Position numbers and translations under genes: made by a program
In this document: piece after piece, positions 1 through 14,395 of the stretch
How positions within the stretch are numbered: the first letter of the stretch is position 1
Layout of the letters: every line of letters starts with the position of its first letter
The notes under the pieces: model-generated
The model's input: only the letters and a program-made list of their open reading frames with translations
What the model was told of the DNA's origin: nothing
The model's database searches: none
Source of the DNA: Himantopus leucocephalus
Lineage: Eukaryota; Chordata; Aves; Charadriiformes; Recurvirostridae
Assembly (NCBI GenBank): GCA_003993805.1
Contig: RSEF01000012.1
Span: forward strand, 4,823,948 to 4,887,947
Direction of reading: 5' to 3'
Length of the DNA stretch: 64,000 nucleotides

Positions 1-3000
1 TTTTTTTGCTTCTGTTTTACTTCAGCATTTTTTTTTTTTATTCCTATTGGGAAAATCTAATTACAAATACTATTTCTTTCTCCAACTGTACTGGTTCAGT
101 GTGTGCAGAATTAGATGTGGGTGTCCCGTTAACAGTAGTGGAAAATTTACACCTTAGCGTCCTTTCCCATCAAGCTGCAATTTGTTCGGTCCTTTTGACT
201 CTTCCTGTCCATAAACTCTTTGCTTTACTACTTAGCATTCCAAAACTCGGCTACCTGAAGATTAGTAGCTTACTCACCATAGTTAAATTGAATTTGCGAC
301 TACATACGCTTGTAGTTAGCTGAACTGCAGGCTTGCACACAGAATTCTGCTATCTTCTTTTGACATAATATGCTGCTTACATTAGCAAAATCCCTGCTGT
401 CATACCACCAGTCATTCTTTCCAATACTGCTTATTGCCCCCCTGCCTTTTTTTATCTCTTATTCTTTCTTCTGAATAAAGCAATGTTTGCCCACCAGCAG
501 ACTTCATTTAAATGGGTAGGATATCAGGTTTGTTCATGTTTTCAGCTACCATTTAAAATAAATTCAGTGAAGTTATTGCCTGACTGTAAATGATTGCAAT
601 TAGTTCTGCACTGTGTTCTGGTTATCAGGACTTTTGCTCACTGCCTTTTAATCGAGTGCAGCAGTCTCTCCACAACTAGGCTCTTTGGATAACCACTTGT
701 GAGCAGTATTTGTCTAAATCCAACTCAGTTTCTCTAATTCAGCAGCCAGTGTTGGAAGTGGCTTGAAGATACCCTTCTATTTTACAGATTAGGCTCTGAT
801 CTAGCACCTGCTGACTTACACAAACTGTGTGGTTTTCTTCTCTTGCCAGCAATTTCAAGGCAATATAAATTTCCAGTAATATGATTCTCAAGATAAATCT
901 GTGGAGGTTCTCACCATTATTCTCTAACTAGAATTCTTTGGTCTTTCAGCAAGTGAAGGTGGACAAAGGAGCTTTCCATACATTACACCTCATGTTGGGG
1001 GGGTGTGGGAAAAGAAATTGCAGGTTCACTTAGGTTAACAACTGATAAAATATGAACTTCCTTCTGTCAGTCATCAAAATACTTTGAGCAAGACTGAAAG
1101 GCAAATGGATAAACAAAGCCAACATCTGTATCTAATTATTCTATGAAAGCAAGAAGAGTTAAAAAAACAAGAACCAAACTGCACAGGAACAGCAGATCTA
1201 TTGGCAGGATGATGCTTTTCTGTCCCCATTCGCCCTGCAATGAGACAGTTTCCTGGCAATTCAAGTCACTGTGGGATTGATACTGCTTGTCAACATTGAA
1301 TGGAAAATGCAAACATTTGCAGTCAAACTGCATTTTTGTTTGGTTCTATGGGTGACTTACTGCAGTTTCCATGTAACAACGTCCCCTTCATCATGAAGGA
1401 TTTAGGGGTACTTTTGGCAGGTTGTCCTACAACAGTGCTTTGTTCTCTGCTAAGTCCAGATGTGTCTCTGTAAACGTGGTATGCAATGTGGAGAAAGAAA
1501 GAGTGTGATTCAGAGCGATTTATTTTTCCCCTCTTACTCCCCATCTGCTGTCTTTCTTTCAGTACAGAGGATAATGCAAGATTCTATTCTGCATCAAAGA
1601 ACATTCCAAATGTATTCCCTGGGGAATACAATTTACCAATAATATTCTATGCAAGCACGCTCTGAGGGGTCAACATGACACACCTGGGAAAGCAACCTGA
1701 GGCCATAACTGTATGATGGTTGAAATACAAGCTGCAAATCGCCTGTACCTTGTAGCTAGGTATGTTTAGGTTTAAGGAGAAGAGTAGATGATCACTGTTC
1801 AAGGATTTGGGAAGGAAATGTCATCAAGCAACATTCACAGGCAAAATACAAAGTAAAAAAAAAAAAAAGGAAAAAAGGACTACTGAGCACTGCTGATGGC
1901 AGATGCTGGTTGAGCAGGATGCAAATTGCAATCAACCCTTTACAAAAATAACTGGAACAGACTTTGTCTTCTATTTGGAGAATTATCCTTTTGAATTTGC
2001 TGCTATCTTTTTTTTTCCCTCCTTAGGATTTTTTTTCCAAAAAATTATTTTCTTATCAGTACTTCAGGATGATCCATGCTTTCACAGATCAATCAATAGG
2101 CAAATGTAGGCAAAAATTCTCTATAAATTTCAGAGGAGAAGCAAGCAGGGTGACTTTGTTTTTCCACTCTTTATATTCACTACAGAGTGAAAGAACCAAA
2201 CCTACCTACTTTCAGCATCAAATACCTGTGGCCCAATAAATACATTTCAAAGCATTGAACAAGAGTCAACAAATACTCAACAGAAGGACATGAAGAATGT
2301 AAAGGTTCCAACAGAAAAGGCAGAATTTGAAGCTAATGTCTCATTACTTTAATTTTTTTTTTTTAAAAAAAGGAATTCTTGATGTTAGATGTTTTAAACT
2401 CATGTTTTTATACATAGAAAAGAAATGTCTGCAGCTTGCTGACTTGCTAATTGCAGCTTGTTTCTTTCTCCCAAAGTATTAATTCAGAGGATTAACAGGC
2501 TAGTTAGTCTTCTGATTTCAACTATTTAAAAGATAATGATCTAAATGCTAAAGCATCCTCCAAAGTCACATTGCCAGTAAACCTACAGGACTCAGGCTGG
2601 AGCTTATTTGCAGGGAAATTGTGACTACTTTAGGACTCTATAAACAAGAATGCAAGCAGGGTCTTTCAGCCACAACTCTTGGGAGAACATATTGGGTCTT
2701 AGCCAGCTGCCAAGCAAGTAGCATCATTTAATTTGTAATCATCAATGTTCTAGACAAGGAAGAGAACTTTCTTTACAGGCTAAAGTACAAAGTAAGTTTG
2801 AGGTGGTGTCGTGTGGCAGTTGAGAAAGGGGCCAGCTTCAGGTGAGCACTCGAGATAGCTCCTAGCAGAACAGTGGAGGGAATTCAACCCCTGAGCTTCC
2901 CACTGAACTAGCTGTTACAGATCTAGCTTTTAGGCAGATGGTGTTGTCTGGAATAGATATATTTGCCTCTGTCTGAGTTCCTCATCATCCCTAGGAGCAG

Positions 3001-3404
3001 TTCTGCTCCAGCTGTGACCTTACCACATCGGGCAGAGTACAAGATCTATTGAGAGGCAAGATGGTTTAAATAGATTATCTGCTTGTTAGTATTTTGCTCA
3101 TTCTAAAGCTGCTTGTAAATTTTGCATAAAATTTGGCAAGTAGATTATTTTTTCTTCCACAGGTTAGAGGAATTGAATTCTGGCAAAGCCATCACACTTG
3201 ATTCTGATCTTTTCTTTTCAAAAGGTTTCCATTAGAAACTTTAGTTAAATTTGTAAAGGGTGCTTAAAAAGCAAACAAAATGACCTGCCCAGATCTAAAA
3301 AAAAATAAAATAGTTTGACCCAAAACATACGTCCTTTGCTGAGTAGTGCAGGTATATGGCTCAGAAATGACTTGCAGACCCTCTAAGCAGAAAAGATCTC
3401 TTCA

Positions 3405-3490
3405 CATTTGTAATGCTTTATATAGCACATGCTTTACACAGCACATTTATATAGCACCGTTTTGGAAGACACTAAATCCTTTTTACTAAA
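3405..3490. repeat. Possible ancient repeat trace (L2/MIR-like)
   Basis: The stretch contains two near-copies of a TTTATATAGCAC-type string, separated by a CTTTACA-type string. This matches the general form of old amniote elements carrying a TATAGCGCTTTACA motif. It is heavily diverged, the boundaries are approximate, and a chance AT-rich match is possible. Confidence 0.3.
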
Positions 3491-4147
3491 AGCATTAGTG
3501 ATGTAAATGAATAGCAACCAATAGCAAATTATGCTAAGTGAAAGCAACTGTCTAGTGGGGAGGGCTGAGAAGGACAACAAAGCAAAGGGAAACTGAAAAT
3601 TAAACTCCTTCCACAACTCCTGTCACAGTGCCTTCCTGCTAGTTCCTGAACTCTCCGTACAAATATAAACTGTACTTTTTTGTATTCTATTTCTTCCTTC
3701 TCTCTTGCATTGCATTGCCTTAGATGGTGGTTCCTTATTGAGTACATGTTTTTGTAAGTATCCACGATGTTAAGAGCACAGATTGCATTCGCTTTAAATA
3801 GGAACCGTGCGTTCCTAAAGTTCTTGGGTTTTCCAGGAAAACTTCCTACAATATAACTTCTGGCACAAAAATGTAAGAGTTTTGTATTGCCTCCTAATAA
3901 CATGTGTGGTTAGCTTGGAACTTGAATGTGACAGCTGGTTATGAATGCACCGCAAGTAATGACAGTTTTATATTTATATAAAGCTTTCTATGTGATCTTG
4001 GTGTTTTTTGCTGTATCTCTGTCTCTCAGCATATTTGGTAGGTAGCTGTAAGGATTACCTTGATGTTCTATACAGGCAAACTGGCAAAAAGCTAAGTGAC
4101 TTGACTAGCAATTTGCGACGACTGGAAATAGGACAAGGGACTCGAAA

Positions 4148-4196
4148 GATTAAATCCTGCAAACTTTATTTATGTGAGTAACTGTAACTGGTCTGA
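4148..4196 (+). repeat. Ancient amniote repeat fragment
   Basis: The segment reads AATCCTGCAAACTTTATTTA followed by GTGAGTAACTGTAACTGG. This follows a dispersed amniote repeat consensus I remember (GATCCTGCAAACACTTATGC, then GTGAGTAAC). Only about 50 bases survive. The family name is uncertain; the element is probably older than the bird radiation. Confidence 0.5.
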
Positions 4197-7100
4197 ATCC
4201 TAATTTCATGCCTTACTGCCTTAATCACAAAATGAGCCTTTCTCTGGGCAACAAAGCAGCTCCAGAGAGAAAAGAGAGACATAAAACCTATCTCACAGAA
4301 GTCATAACTTGCATACTGACAGCCCTCCAAGGGAGAGGGCTTTTAGCCTTACTTGCCTAAGCAGCCATTTTGGGACCAATGTCAGTATTCATTCAGACAG
4401 CTACTTCAGTCTTCCAGCAGGGAATGTTTTATCTTTTGGCTGTTGGTTTTGCTGTGATTGTGCACAGTTTGTTTTCAAATGAAGTTCACAACGTGGAATT
4501 AAAATACAGTGTGTTCAGAATGTAGGACAGAATGGTAATTTAAAGGCAAGAAATGGTCTGGAAAGCCTGTAAGGGATATCAGAGAGGAGAAGAGGTTTCC
4601 ATGACAACAAATCCACCAAAATCTTTGCATTCATATTGATTCTAGTGATGGATGAGCCAATTTGGGGGCAGGGAAGAAAAAAAAAAAGAGAAAAATATTT
4701 AACCCTGATGAAGAATGCATTTTCCTTGGGAAAAAAAAAAAATTAGAGAAGTCTTTCTTCCTCAAGTCCTTAACTCAGATCCCAGCTACAAGAGACTTAA
4801 TGCAAAGCATAGCTAGCCAGGCTTATTTCCCTGTAGCCTAGTTCAGTTTGTAAGGTGTTTTGTTAATTGTGCCCCCCAGCTGATCTAGGCAGGGGAGAAT
4901 GATACTGCACAAAAAGGGACTGAAACTGCCTGAATAAAATTATAGGGGACGAGGTGGATGCATCTCCTCTGAGTGTGACAGAACTCAACACTGTGTGGCT
5001 CCTCTCAGCAGCAAGTACTGGTGCAGGCAAGGAGCAGGGCAGGAATGAGCCGTTTGTGCTGCAGTGGAGCAGCCTTAAGGCAGCTCTCTGCTGTGCTCTA
5101 TTGTTCATACAAGAGTTTCTTCCTTTTTCATCTGTGTCTTGGTTGGTTCTGCAGCTCACGGCAGGCAGTGAGTGACACACTTCTCCCTATGCCAGTGTGA
5201 GCATTTATGTGGCTTTCGTGGTGCTCTATGATTCTAGGTAGTCAGAAGTGCTTTAGGAGCAGACTTAGCTGCTTTAACAGCTTTTCCATTCTTGAGTCAT
5301 GATGTCATTGGAAATTAGCCCCTTGTAGACTATTACGTACTTTGGTGCTTTTTAAAATCTTCACTGCACATGCTTTTTAAAAAGTGTGCTGCTGTAGGTC
5401 TTAGTTGTGTACACGAGGAGAATGAAACAAAGGAAAATAGACCAATGGGTCACAAGCCTTCAATAAGAAACTTATCAAGGGACAGAAAAAAGTATTTTGT
5501 GCTGTATGATCTCATGTGGATACCATATGCACTTCAGATAACACATTCTTCTTGCAGTCACTGACACAAAGCAACCTGAGTTATGCTGCAAATCTGTAAA
5601 CAACTTCTAAAAGAATCCTTTAATTACAAACATTTACTCTTCAACATTTTACATTCCATGCGTGCCTCAAACACCATTGCTCTTTTAAAGAAATGGCCAG
5701 AGTATCCTTTAATGTATTACATGCTGCTGCAACAGAACTGAAACCTTCTTGCAGTCAGTGGAGCTTTAGGGAAGATTGCCTGGCTTATCATTTACACCCC
5801 ATGTGGAAAAGGCAGGAAGGGGTTTCTTCTGCTGCAGTACTGAAAGCAGAAAATAGTGCTACTATTGCTCAAGGCATCCTGCAAAAGCCCGGTGCAGATC
5901 ATACAGCAGTTCATTGCTGAGATCTCTGACATCTCCTAGAGCAACACTTTCCAGAAATCAATGCCTGGGTTCTGATCTTATTCTGCACTCATATCTGTTT
6001 CTAATAATTGCCCTGTAACAAGTTGATATATATACAGAGTAAGGGAACTAACTTGTGGCTATGGGCTGCTGCGTCAGCAAGAAAAGGCAAAGGTATAAAC
6101 ACAAATGCAGATGCATGAAGCTACTACCTAGTGAAGCCCTGGGCTGCAAGGAAGCAAGCTCTCTGGAAGGATTTTAGGGTTTAAAACACCCACTAGATTT
6201 CTGGAGGGTGAGATTAAGGGGGAGACATAAGAGCTTGTGCCAAGAAGTGATTTGCTGAAGACTGGATTACCAGGAGCTGAGCAGCTAGCAGCCACAGGGA
6301 CAGTGGAAAGCCTTTGTTGTCAGAGAGACATGGGGTCTGAAAGATCTGGTGACCCAGGCCCATTTTGCCTGCAAGATGGTTAATACATAAATCCTACTGT
6401 CTTGAGGTTTTTAATTTCCAGGCTGAATTAATTTCAGTCCTTAAACAGATAATGAGCTGAGACACCGATATGGCTTATTTTAAAGTTACTGCTTCTAGAT
6501 GCTGTTGAAAAAAATGCAGGGATATGAAAGGTCTTTAATGTAGCAGTTGTCATTTTTGTTGCCAAAACATAGGTTGCCACATTTGATATCAAGACTGAAA
6601 CTGTAGCAAGAACCTCTTGGGTCCAATAATCACCATGGAATGGCCTGTGGAAGTACATGGTGGGATTGCCCTGAGCTCTTTGCTAGCAGCAGCGCATATG
6701 CCCCAATGATGCTTCATATAGGACTGCTTCCTCATGCAATATTTTGGCTCATTCAAACTCAGGCTAGATTAATCTTGGTTGAGGTCTAATGGAAACATGA
6801 TGGACACTTAGCAAGCAGCTCTTAAAGTTCTTATACTCTTGCCCTCACTGTTCAAGGTCTATTTAGGTTTTGTGGCTTAATCTGATTCTTACCGTATGCT
6901 TGACCTAAGAATTGACTTAAAAATTAAGTAGTTTGCCCACAGAAGACATGATGAAACTCATGCTATTAATGTAGCCAACAACAACTAATGAGAAGGGTGA
7001 CAATGATGGTGAAAAACATGGCTTGGCTTCCGTGAAAGGACAAGTCATAGACTAGGACTTGGAAAGTCTTGGAAAAAAGACAAAAGAGAAGTATATCAAT

Positions 7101-8729
7101 AAAATCACAGACGGTATGGAGATCAACTGAGACAACAAATAAGTATTCTCAAAATGTAAGCAAGGGGCAACCAAGGAAAATAACAGAAAACAGATTTAAA
7201 AGCTACCAAAAATAATACCTTTTTGTTACAGTCCATAATTAGACCAAAATGCCTTGCTAGTGCAAGTTACAAATCAAAAAATATAGGTAGCTTTAAGAAC
7301 TACTTTCTTCTTTGTTTCTAGAGAGGGCTTATAGCTGGGGTAGGAAAGCAAGGCCTGAGGCGACTATGTCTCACAGGAAGCACTACTTCCCTTGCCTGGC
7401 TGGGTAACCCTTGCCTCTAGGCTAGCTAACAGCATCTTGGTCCTGTTGAGCTAACTGCCAAACCTGTCCTGTGCCCTTTGTCGTCCTCTCCATTACAGGC
7501 CCAGCTGTTTAGGGGTAGAAAAAGCATTGTACCCTGTTGAGAACTAATGGATGGAAACATTACTACTCTGTGAAAGTGTTAACTTTCCATTTTCATTTAC
7601 ATATTTTGGAGGTCACATTGGCTTGCAGTCTTACCACTTACACAGTAAATGAAGCTTCAGTTGCATCTATAAAGAAACCAACCATCAAGTCTCTGATTTT
7701 AAATTCATATAAGCTTTATTCCTATGGTGGACTTGGATAAATCTGTGATTTAAATTAAAATGTGGCTTATTTAACTTTTAGGTCCTTCTGAAACCCACCG
7801 AAAGGGCTCAACATAGCATTACATAAAGAGCTAGCATTACATCTACTCTTCATAGTACAGCAACAGTTAATCAACATTATTTAGATTTAAGCACAAAATG
7901 TGTTTTAAGTAACTGTTTGCAATATTTTTCCTGTATTCCTGCAATATTCTTCCAAATGTCTAGATAGTCTCTGTGGATTAATGAACAGTTTCACATCATC
8001 TTCTGTTATAATAATGGAAAGGAAACAAAGCAGGTAGATGAGGGGACTTCAATACCCCAGTGACAAGTCAATGTCAGTGCCCTGCTTGCATCACTTGGTT
8101 CATTTTTAGGAAGAAAACTCTTCCCCTTCAAACGGGGAGTGAAAGCTGGATAAGCAATTCAGGTCCTAGGTACAACAGAAGAATTCAATGCCTGGACATC
8201 CAGTGTCTATGTAAAGTTGTGGGTAGGCTTTTTACTGTCTCTCTGCATACAGAGATCTTCACCTTTAGGGAACATTTTCTCAGAAAGTTTCTGATTAAAC
8301 AGAGCAGAGAGCTCATCTGCTGTAACTTGACACAGTTTCCTTGAAGTCAGTGGATTTAACTAGAGGAGACTCTAAATCACAGTAGTTAGCACTGCTTTGA
8401 TATTCACAAATTATGCTCTTGAAATGGATATAAAAATCACAGTTATCCCTCATGAGAATAAACAAGGGCTCTCAAAACTCAGCAGGCATTACGCAGTGTG
8501 TTAGAGTGGTTTCAAGCACACTGTTGAACCTAGCAATGAACTGACTCACAGCCATTCTTCACAGGAGCCTTAGAAAAAAATTACGGCAGAGGTTTGTCTC
8601 AGAGGTAACTGGGGCAGGCTGTTTAGAAGGTTGTTTTGCACCAGCATAGTAACCTGATAGTGTTAGTGGAGCTGACTCTAGAAAGTGATCATTGTATTAG
8701 TTCCCACCTACAAGAATTAATACTTTGTA

Positions 8730-8860
8730 GCATGCCTTACATCTTAAAGCACTCCTGGAAACTGAGGAATCTTTCAAGTTCCCGGTGAGGCAGATGAACA
8801 AATATTAAATCTCCATTTCACAACTCTGAAAACTGGGTCACAACCATACTGACTGGTTTG
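8730..8860 (-). repeat. MIR-like SINE fragment, reverse orientation
   Basis: Read on the plus strand, the segment goes from a CTTACATCTTAAAGCACT string through CCCGGTGAGGCAGATGAAC to TCTCCATTTCACAACTCTG and AAAACTGGGTCACAACC. The reverse complement of a MIR has the same order: a TTTACA-type end, CCTGTGAGGTAGGTA, CCCCATTTTACAGATG and GAAACTGAGGCACAG. Divergence is high, as expected for an amniote-age SINE. Confidence 0.6.
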
Positions 8861-11800
8861 TTAAACCCTCTCAGTTGACTAACGGCAGAACCCCTGAAGA
8901 ACTGAAAGCAGCTGCTGACCACTGGCCCCACATGCAACACATGGCCATGATTCCTCACGCTGTATTCCTTACTTGTTTGGGCTCCATAGTGGGAATAAGT
9001 CTTCCCTTAGTATCCAAGCATACTGTCTCTATCATCCCAGTTTTATTTGTTCTTTACGAAAACATTCTTCTGCAGACAGAACCGGCATATTATGTTCATT
9101 TATTTATCTACAAATTAGACATATTATAGGAAGCCTAAAGATAAGACTCTGCCTTAATAGTCAGCGTGGGAAAGATTGGGCCTTAGGGAATTCTCTGTCC
9201 TCATAAAGACAATACAGCTGTGTCCTCACCAGCTGCTGTGTGGGAAACAGCATCTGAGGCAGAGGAGTTAGGGGAGGAGGGAGGGGAGAAAGGTAAAATA
9301 AGAGAAAATCATAAACAGAATAATTTGAGACAGCCTTACACTAGTGAAAAATGGACATCAGACTCAGGAGCTGGAAGTCTGACACCCTTCACTAGTCCTG
9401 GAATTAAGCATACATGTAAATTGTTGTCTCTTTTTAGGGACAATCATGTATGAGACAGGAGGTATGGTCTCAGGCTCTCAGATGTGTGCTTTTATCTTTC
9501 CTTGGCAAATCACTGACTCCAGTGAAAATATTCTCATCAGTAACCATTGCAGGAACACTAAGGACAGCCTGGCAATCGCACACATCTTCAAAAATTTCAA
9601 AGTATGATGAAAACATGTATGCAAAATACATAAATTAATGTACAGCTATGTCAAAAACATGCCATTAAGAGTATCATATTTAAATTTATATATAATGCTG
9701 ACTGATTATGTGATACTACCGGTAAAATCCTAGATATTAAGCCAATTACTAAATTACATTTCAAAAGCTAAAAGAATTGACCCTGAAGAACTTTGTGGGT
9801 TTATAATTTTATGTAGGTACAATGTTCTTAACAGATGTTTGAGCTGATATTCAATAATTTTTACTTCTCTGTATAAAATATGACAATATAAAAAGCAATA
9901 CCTTGGACACTGTGCAAATATCTCCCACACTAAATCCGAAATGTAAACACAATGCCAAGACCAACCTAATTAAAACAAATCAGGTATTAAAACACTTTTT
10001 TTAAGCTTAGTGTTAGTGGATTTTGTAGTGTTGCTAGTGGATAATGCTAAATGGATTTTAATCCACTGTACTTACTGTTTGTCATTTCAGTATAGAAACA
10101 TCTGTCTAAGGCAGGCATTACTGAGATGTGCTCTGCACATATGAGTGTCCCTGCCGCATGTGTGCATGTTAAATACAGTGTACTGGGATTTTTTTCCAAA
10201 TAATTGGTCCTTATGCCAGCATATCGCTTAGGGAATGCTACCAGTGTTATGACAAAAATAGGAGGAAGAAGTCTGAACACATTACATTACCAACAGGAAA
10301 GTAATGTACATAAGAAATATAATTTTGATACTTAAAACAGTATTTAAAAGTTTGAAACCTATAGAAGCAAAGGTCTGGATATTAGTAGTGATAATGAGAG
10401 GTTGTAATACAATAATACGTTGAATCACTGTATAAATACTTTGCATTTCCTTTAAAAAGTGGGATTTTTTTTTTCCACATGTTACCATTGGTATATTCCA
10501 GAATTGCTCAGCAGGTGACATGTTGACTATTTATTTATGATTTCCATGAAGCCATTTGGAGCAAAGTGCATATGTTACTATACACGTTGATTGGATTAGT
10601 GTTAGAGGGTAATGGATTTATGAGAAGAGAAACCAGGATTTGTGCTATTTTAAAGTGTATCTAAATCACCTACAGTAAAGAAAAAGGGAACAGTAAGTCA
10701 TGAAATTTCAGGGAGCGCTGAAATCAGAATATGATAACAATATCGGGGCTGATAGCTTTCAGGAAACGGCTGTTAGGCAGTGTGCTTTGCAGCTTTCTGC
10801 AATAATAATGCCTAAACCCCCCAAGCAATAAGCACCCTGTGAGGGTATGTAATTGCTACCTTCTGTGGTCCCTGAGGTTTTGATATCAATTGGGCAGTCA
10901 TGTGTGCTCCTCAGCCTATTGCCAGGGACTTGAAATTACATTACAGACTCAGAAATGTGCAGCACTTTCAGTAAATCCACACCCAAACCTCGAAAGACTA
11001 TTTGAGTGTAAAGGCATTCCAGATGGGAATTTAAATGCTAAATTTCATGTCATATTATTTAGCAGGTTAGTTTACCCCTCATTTGTTTGCCATCTGTCAT
11101 TATTTCAGAAAAAATGCTTGTACCTCATCACCCTACAAAACCAGAAGAGACTGCTACCTCAAACCAAATATAATCACCCTAAGATGCAATTTCAGAATAA
11201 TTACAAATCATAATGACACTATTAGGGAACATTTTGCTTTGCAGTTGTTGTTTTCATTAACAAAGTGGGAACCACTACTCCAGCCTTGATTTTTTTTGTT
11301 TTGTTAGGGGTTTTTTGTTTGTTTCTGCACATGCAACTGATTAGACGTGAGAGTGGGTACATCTGTCTGGAAAACCTGTGTTGTGAACAGATCATAACCA
11401 ACAGGCACAAAAATGGACTGAGACCACAATACATTTGCTCTGTTGGCAACGAGTGTTTTCAACTGCATTTATGGTTTAATTTCTGCCACTACCAATTTGG
11501 GTATGAACATCTGTACATAAAACCTTAGCACATCTGAAAAAGGGGCAGCTATTTATCTGCCAAAAAGTAATTAACTGCTCTTTGCTTACCCGAATTTCAT
11601 TATGGAGGGAAAATATGGTGACTTTTCCAAACAGAAAAAAAATGGCAAAAGGCCAGAAACCAATATAAAACAAATACAGTGAAACATAATATAGTTTCTA
11701 TTTATAGGTATTCCTCTACTAACAAAAATGAAATACGGTAAGCCTCAAAAGTGATTACCTATTTTGAAAATTTAGTTAAATAAATAGGCATTCTTTTAGT

Positions 11801-13809
11801 CTCCCTGTTTTCCTGAGGAATAGGCATGGAAGAGCATAGTTTCTTAGACATTGGGGTCAGTATGTCTTTTTACATCTTTCACTCCACTAATCAAAAGAAG
11901 AATCCTGCTGCATTGAATTATGACCTTGTCATTGGTCAGAAAATTCTATTAAATTTATAGGACCAGAGGGACTATTATGATAATCTCATATGCTATTTTA
12001 GATTTTATGAGTTGATTCTTACTATGTCCTGATCTGCTAGATTAAAAAAAATTCTTCTCAAATAGACCACGGTCAAACTGCCAGCATTACTGTTGTAGTT
12101 GCATGGTATTACTTGTGCTTTCTGACACAATGCATGAAAATGCTTTGGGCTTTTGGTTTTGGGGGGTTTCTTTTTTCTTTTTTTTTTCTTTTTTTCTTTT
12201 TCAGTCACTTGTGCCTGTTCACAGGAGTAGTATTTGATAGTAGTAGAGGAGAGGATGAACTTAGCATAAAATAAACCTGCCTCTAGAAAGCTGTGAGAGA
12301 TTTTAGAAGTCTACACACATTTGGGGAAACGAATTGCAAGTGGCTAAAGCAAATTCAGAACTGTTTGCAAAATGCAGCTGTAGAGAAAAAAAGGAGCAGA
12401 AAAAGAAAGAAACAGTGAGATTTCCTTAGTCGTGTTTGTGGGGGAACATAGGTACTGGTTTATCTTTTGAAGAGATCTGTATCTTCAGTGCTACTAGCTG
12501 GATACAAGACTTACATGCTGAGTGCATTACTTTGAGGTCTAGTTGATGTTTGCTCTCATCTGCCCTAGCTTACTCTTGCTGTCACTGTCTCCAGTTCTAA
12601 TCTGGGAGAATTACATTGTCTAACCTCTGCATTTCTGACCTGTATGTAGAATAGATGTGATTTACCTTGGGTTGTAAAGCCTCTGTGTATTCACCAGTCC
12701 CACAAAGCTCCTGCTGTTAAAATTGAGGGGAGTAAAGATGCTGGATTTATTATTAAAATCTGATTCTAACTCTATCTGCAAGGGGTGAAGATGTTATGCA
12801 TCAGCCTATGTCAATGTCAAGGGCACAGATAATCATTGCTTCCAGAGAAATTAATGGGCAGGACTAATTCAGTCTCTTCATACTCATGGCCAAATCCTTC
12901 TCTGTATCACACACCATTTCAGGTAAGAGGAGAACATAACCCCATGAATCAGAATTTCACATCTTATTTAACAGAACTGCTTTGCTCACTTTCCTCTTCT
13001 TTGGATCACCTGTCTTGACACTGTGAGTGTTCAATAGGCAATGAAGGAAGACCTCTCTTTCATGCATGAAAAGCAGTCTTTTTCCTGGACCTTTGGATCT
13101 CAGGTCTGCAGATATGCATGGGGCTATGCGTTAGAGCAGAGCACGTACACCCAGGGGATCTTGCCTTGTTGGGTAAGGAGCTCTCTGTTGCACACACAGA
13201 GTAATTCCTGCACTGTACCCATATCCTGGCAGCCACTGGCTGTTGTCATTTCCCTCACAGTTTGGCAGCCAGCACAGGTCAATGTAGAGCTGACCCTGTA
13301 TAGAATATGCTACATAGCAGGGCCTTATGCTTGGTGACAGACAGTGCCTTCTCCTGCCTTCCCAGCTGTGCCCAGAACACAGCTTATCTCCCATACACAT
13401 GCTTAAACTTCTACAAGTCCACGTACTCCTCAGCAAATTTCCTTCCAGGATCCTGGTCTTTAGTTTTGTGATGACTTAATTACTTTAGCCTGTGCAAATT
13501 CATAGTTTGTTACTCCTTAAGCCTAACTTTTGTGCTACTTAAAAATCCTAAGACATAGACCTAAAATGAAGAAGTTATTTTAAAATGGTAATTAAAAGCG
13601 CTATACGTTTTATATTATTATATATTTCATTTAAAAATAATAAAAAATGTAACAAGAAAGGGTTGATATTAAATTTGCTAGTGAACTCCTGTAAGGATAT
13701 GCTGATTCTGCCATTCCTATCAAAGCAGAACTCAAATGTGACCTGATGTCCCTGGGAAAGGAGAAATGGCTGTAAGCATAAGAATCTGAACAAGAACCAA
13801 GAGACAGGG
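8861..13809. other. Non-coding AT-rich block
   Basis: No supported gene. The block contains an interrupted T/C-rich tract at about 12160-12202, whose reverse translation gives a lysine-rich artefact, and a G/T-rich tract at 11288-11330. A splice-bounded candidate at 12846-12922 is listed separately. The segment at 13040-13450 is richer in GC than its flanks but shows no recognised repeat or protein. Confidence 0.55.
12846..12922 (+). other. Candidate exon, weak
   Basis: The 77-base interval starts after an acceptor-like CATTGCTTCCAG and ends at TTTCAG|GTAAGAGG, a good donor. One of three frames is open throughout. The acceptor has a poor pyrimidine tract, and the segment contains a CATGGCCAAATCC string that recalls old amniote repeats, so it may be a decaying repeat with splice-like ends. 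No protein family was recognised. Confidence 0.15.
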
Positions 13810-13890
13810 ACTCTGCTGTAGACTTTGCCATGACTTTTTAATTCCTCTGTGCCTCAGTTTCCCAATCTATACAACACAGGGTTACAAAAT
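13810..13890 (+). repeat. MIR SINE fragment
   Basis: This contains the diagnostic MIR string CCTCTGTGCCTCAGTTTCCC, followed by a diverged AATCTATACAACACAGGG tail in place of CATCTGTAAAATGGGG. Before it, GCTGTAGACTTTGCCATGAC corresponds to the GCTGTGTGACCTTGGGCAAG region. The order and spacing match the 3' half of MIR on the plus strand. Confidence 0.8.
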
Positions 13891-14395
13891 TTAGCTGGAC
13901 CAAACCTAAGGAATGGGATGCAACTTTACCAAAATAGGCAAAATAGGAATCTCTTCCTTGGGGTTTTCATCTATCCAGTCATATACATTGCAGTAATTTC
14001 TAAATTAAGTTCTTGAAAAGACAGAAACTAGTTGATAACAGTAAGGCATTGTCAATCCATTATGCAAATGGCAAAATAAATTAAAGGACCCGAGGACTGG
14101 GTAGAACATAAAGTGATTGTGGTTTCATGAGACTAAGCTATTGCACAGAGGGATGCAGAATTAGGGTGTTGTATTATTGTGGAAATAAAAAGGCAAAGAG
14201 GGGGGTCTAAGTTGTAATGGAAACAGTGCTTCAGGGCCAAGGACTGCTGTGACTCCAGATGTCAGTAGTTTGTTAAACATATTACAAAACAACATAAAAT
14301 GTAAAAAATGCAACTGGAACAAAAGGTTAGCCTGTCTCTCTCCATGCCTCAGTGAAAAGAATGAGAAGAAAAACAAAGTCACTTGGCAGCTGGAG

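Larger units (their letters stand above)
1..8729. other. Upstream non-coding AT-rich block
   Basis: No recognisable gene. The open frames are short, low-complexity or lack family features. The block holds A/T homopolymers (about 1854-1868, 2350-2370, 4678-4687, 4730-4741), isolated AATAAA motifs (for example near 475) and weak old-repeat traces. Near 5225-5240 there is a single CTATGATTCTAGG string that resembles a CR1 3' terminal unit but lacks any CR1 body beside it. Around 5960-6020 a stretch resembles old amniote repeats too weakly to call. The block is probably intergenic or far-upstream sequence of the gene whose promoter lies near 33-34 kb. Confidence 0.6.

Noticed and set aside
2777..2791. 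Acceptor and GTAAGT donor pair near 2.78 kb
   Set aside because: The enclosed exon would be only about 13 bases, too short to be credible without other support.
3529..3903. 124-codon minus-strand frame
   Set aside because: No domain recognised, no promoter or splice support, and a length plausible by chance among so many frames.
5225..5240. CTATGATTCTAGG as a CR1 3' terminus
   Set aside because: Only about one terminal unit is present and no CR1 body sequence lies to its left.
12005..12208. Lysine-rich minus-strand frame
   Set aside because: The lysine run is just translation of a T/C homopolymer tract.
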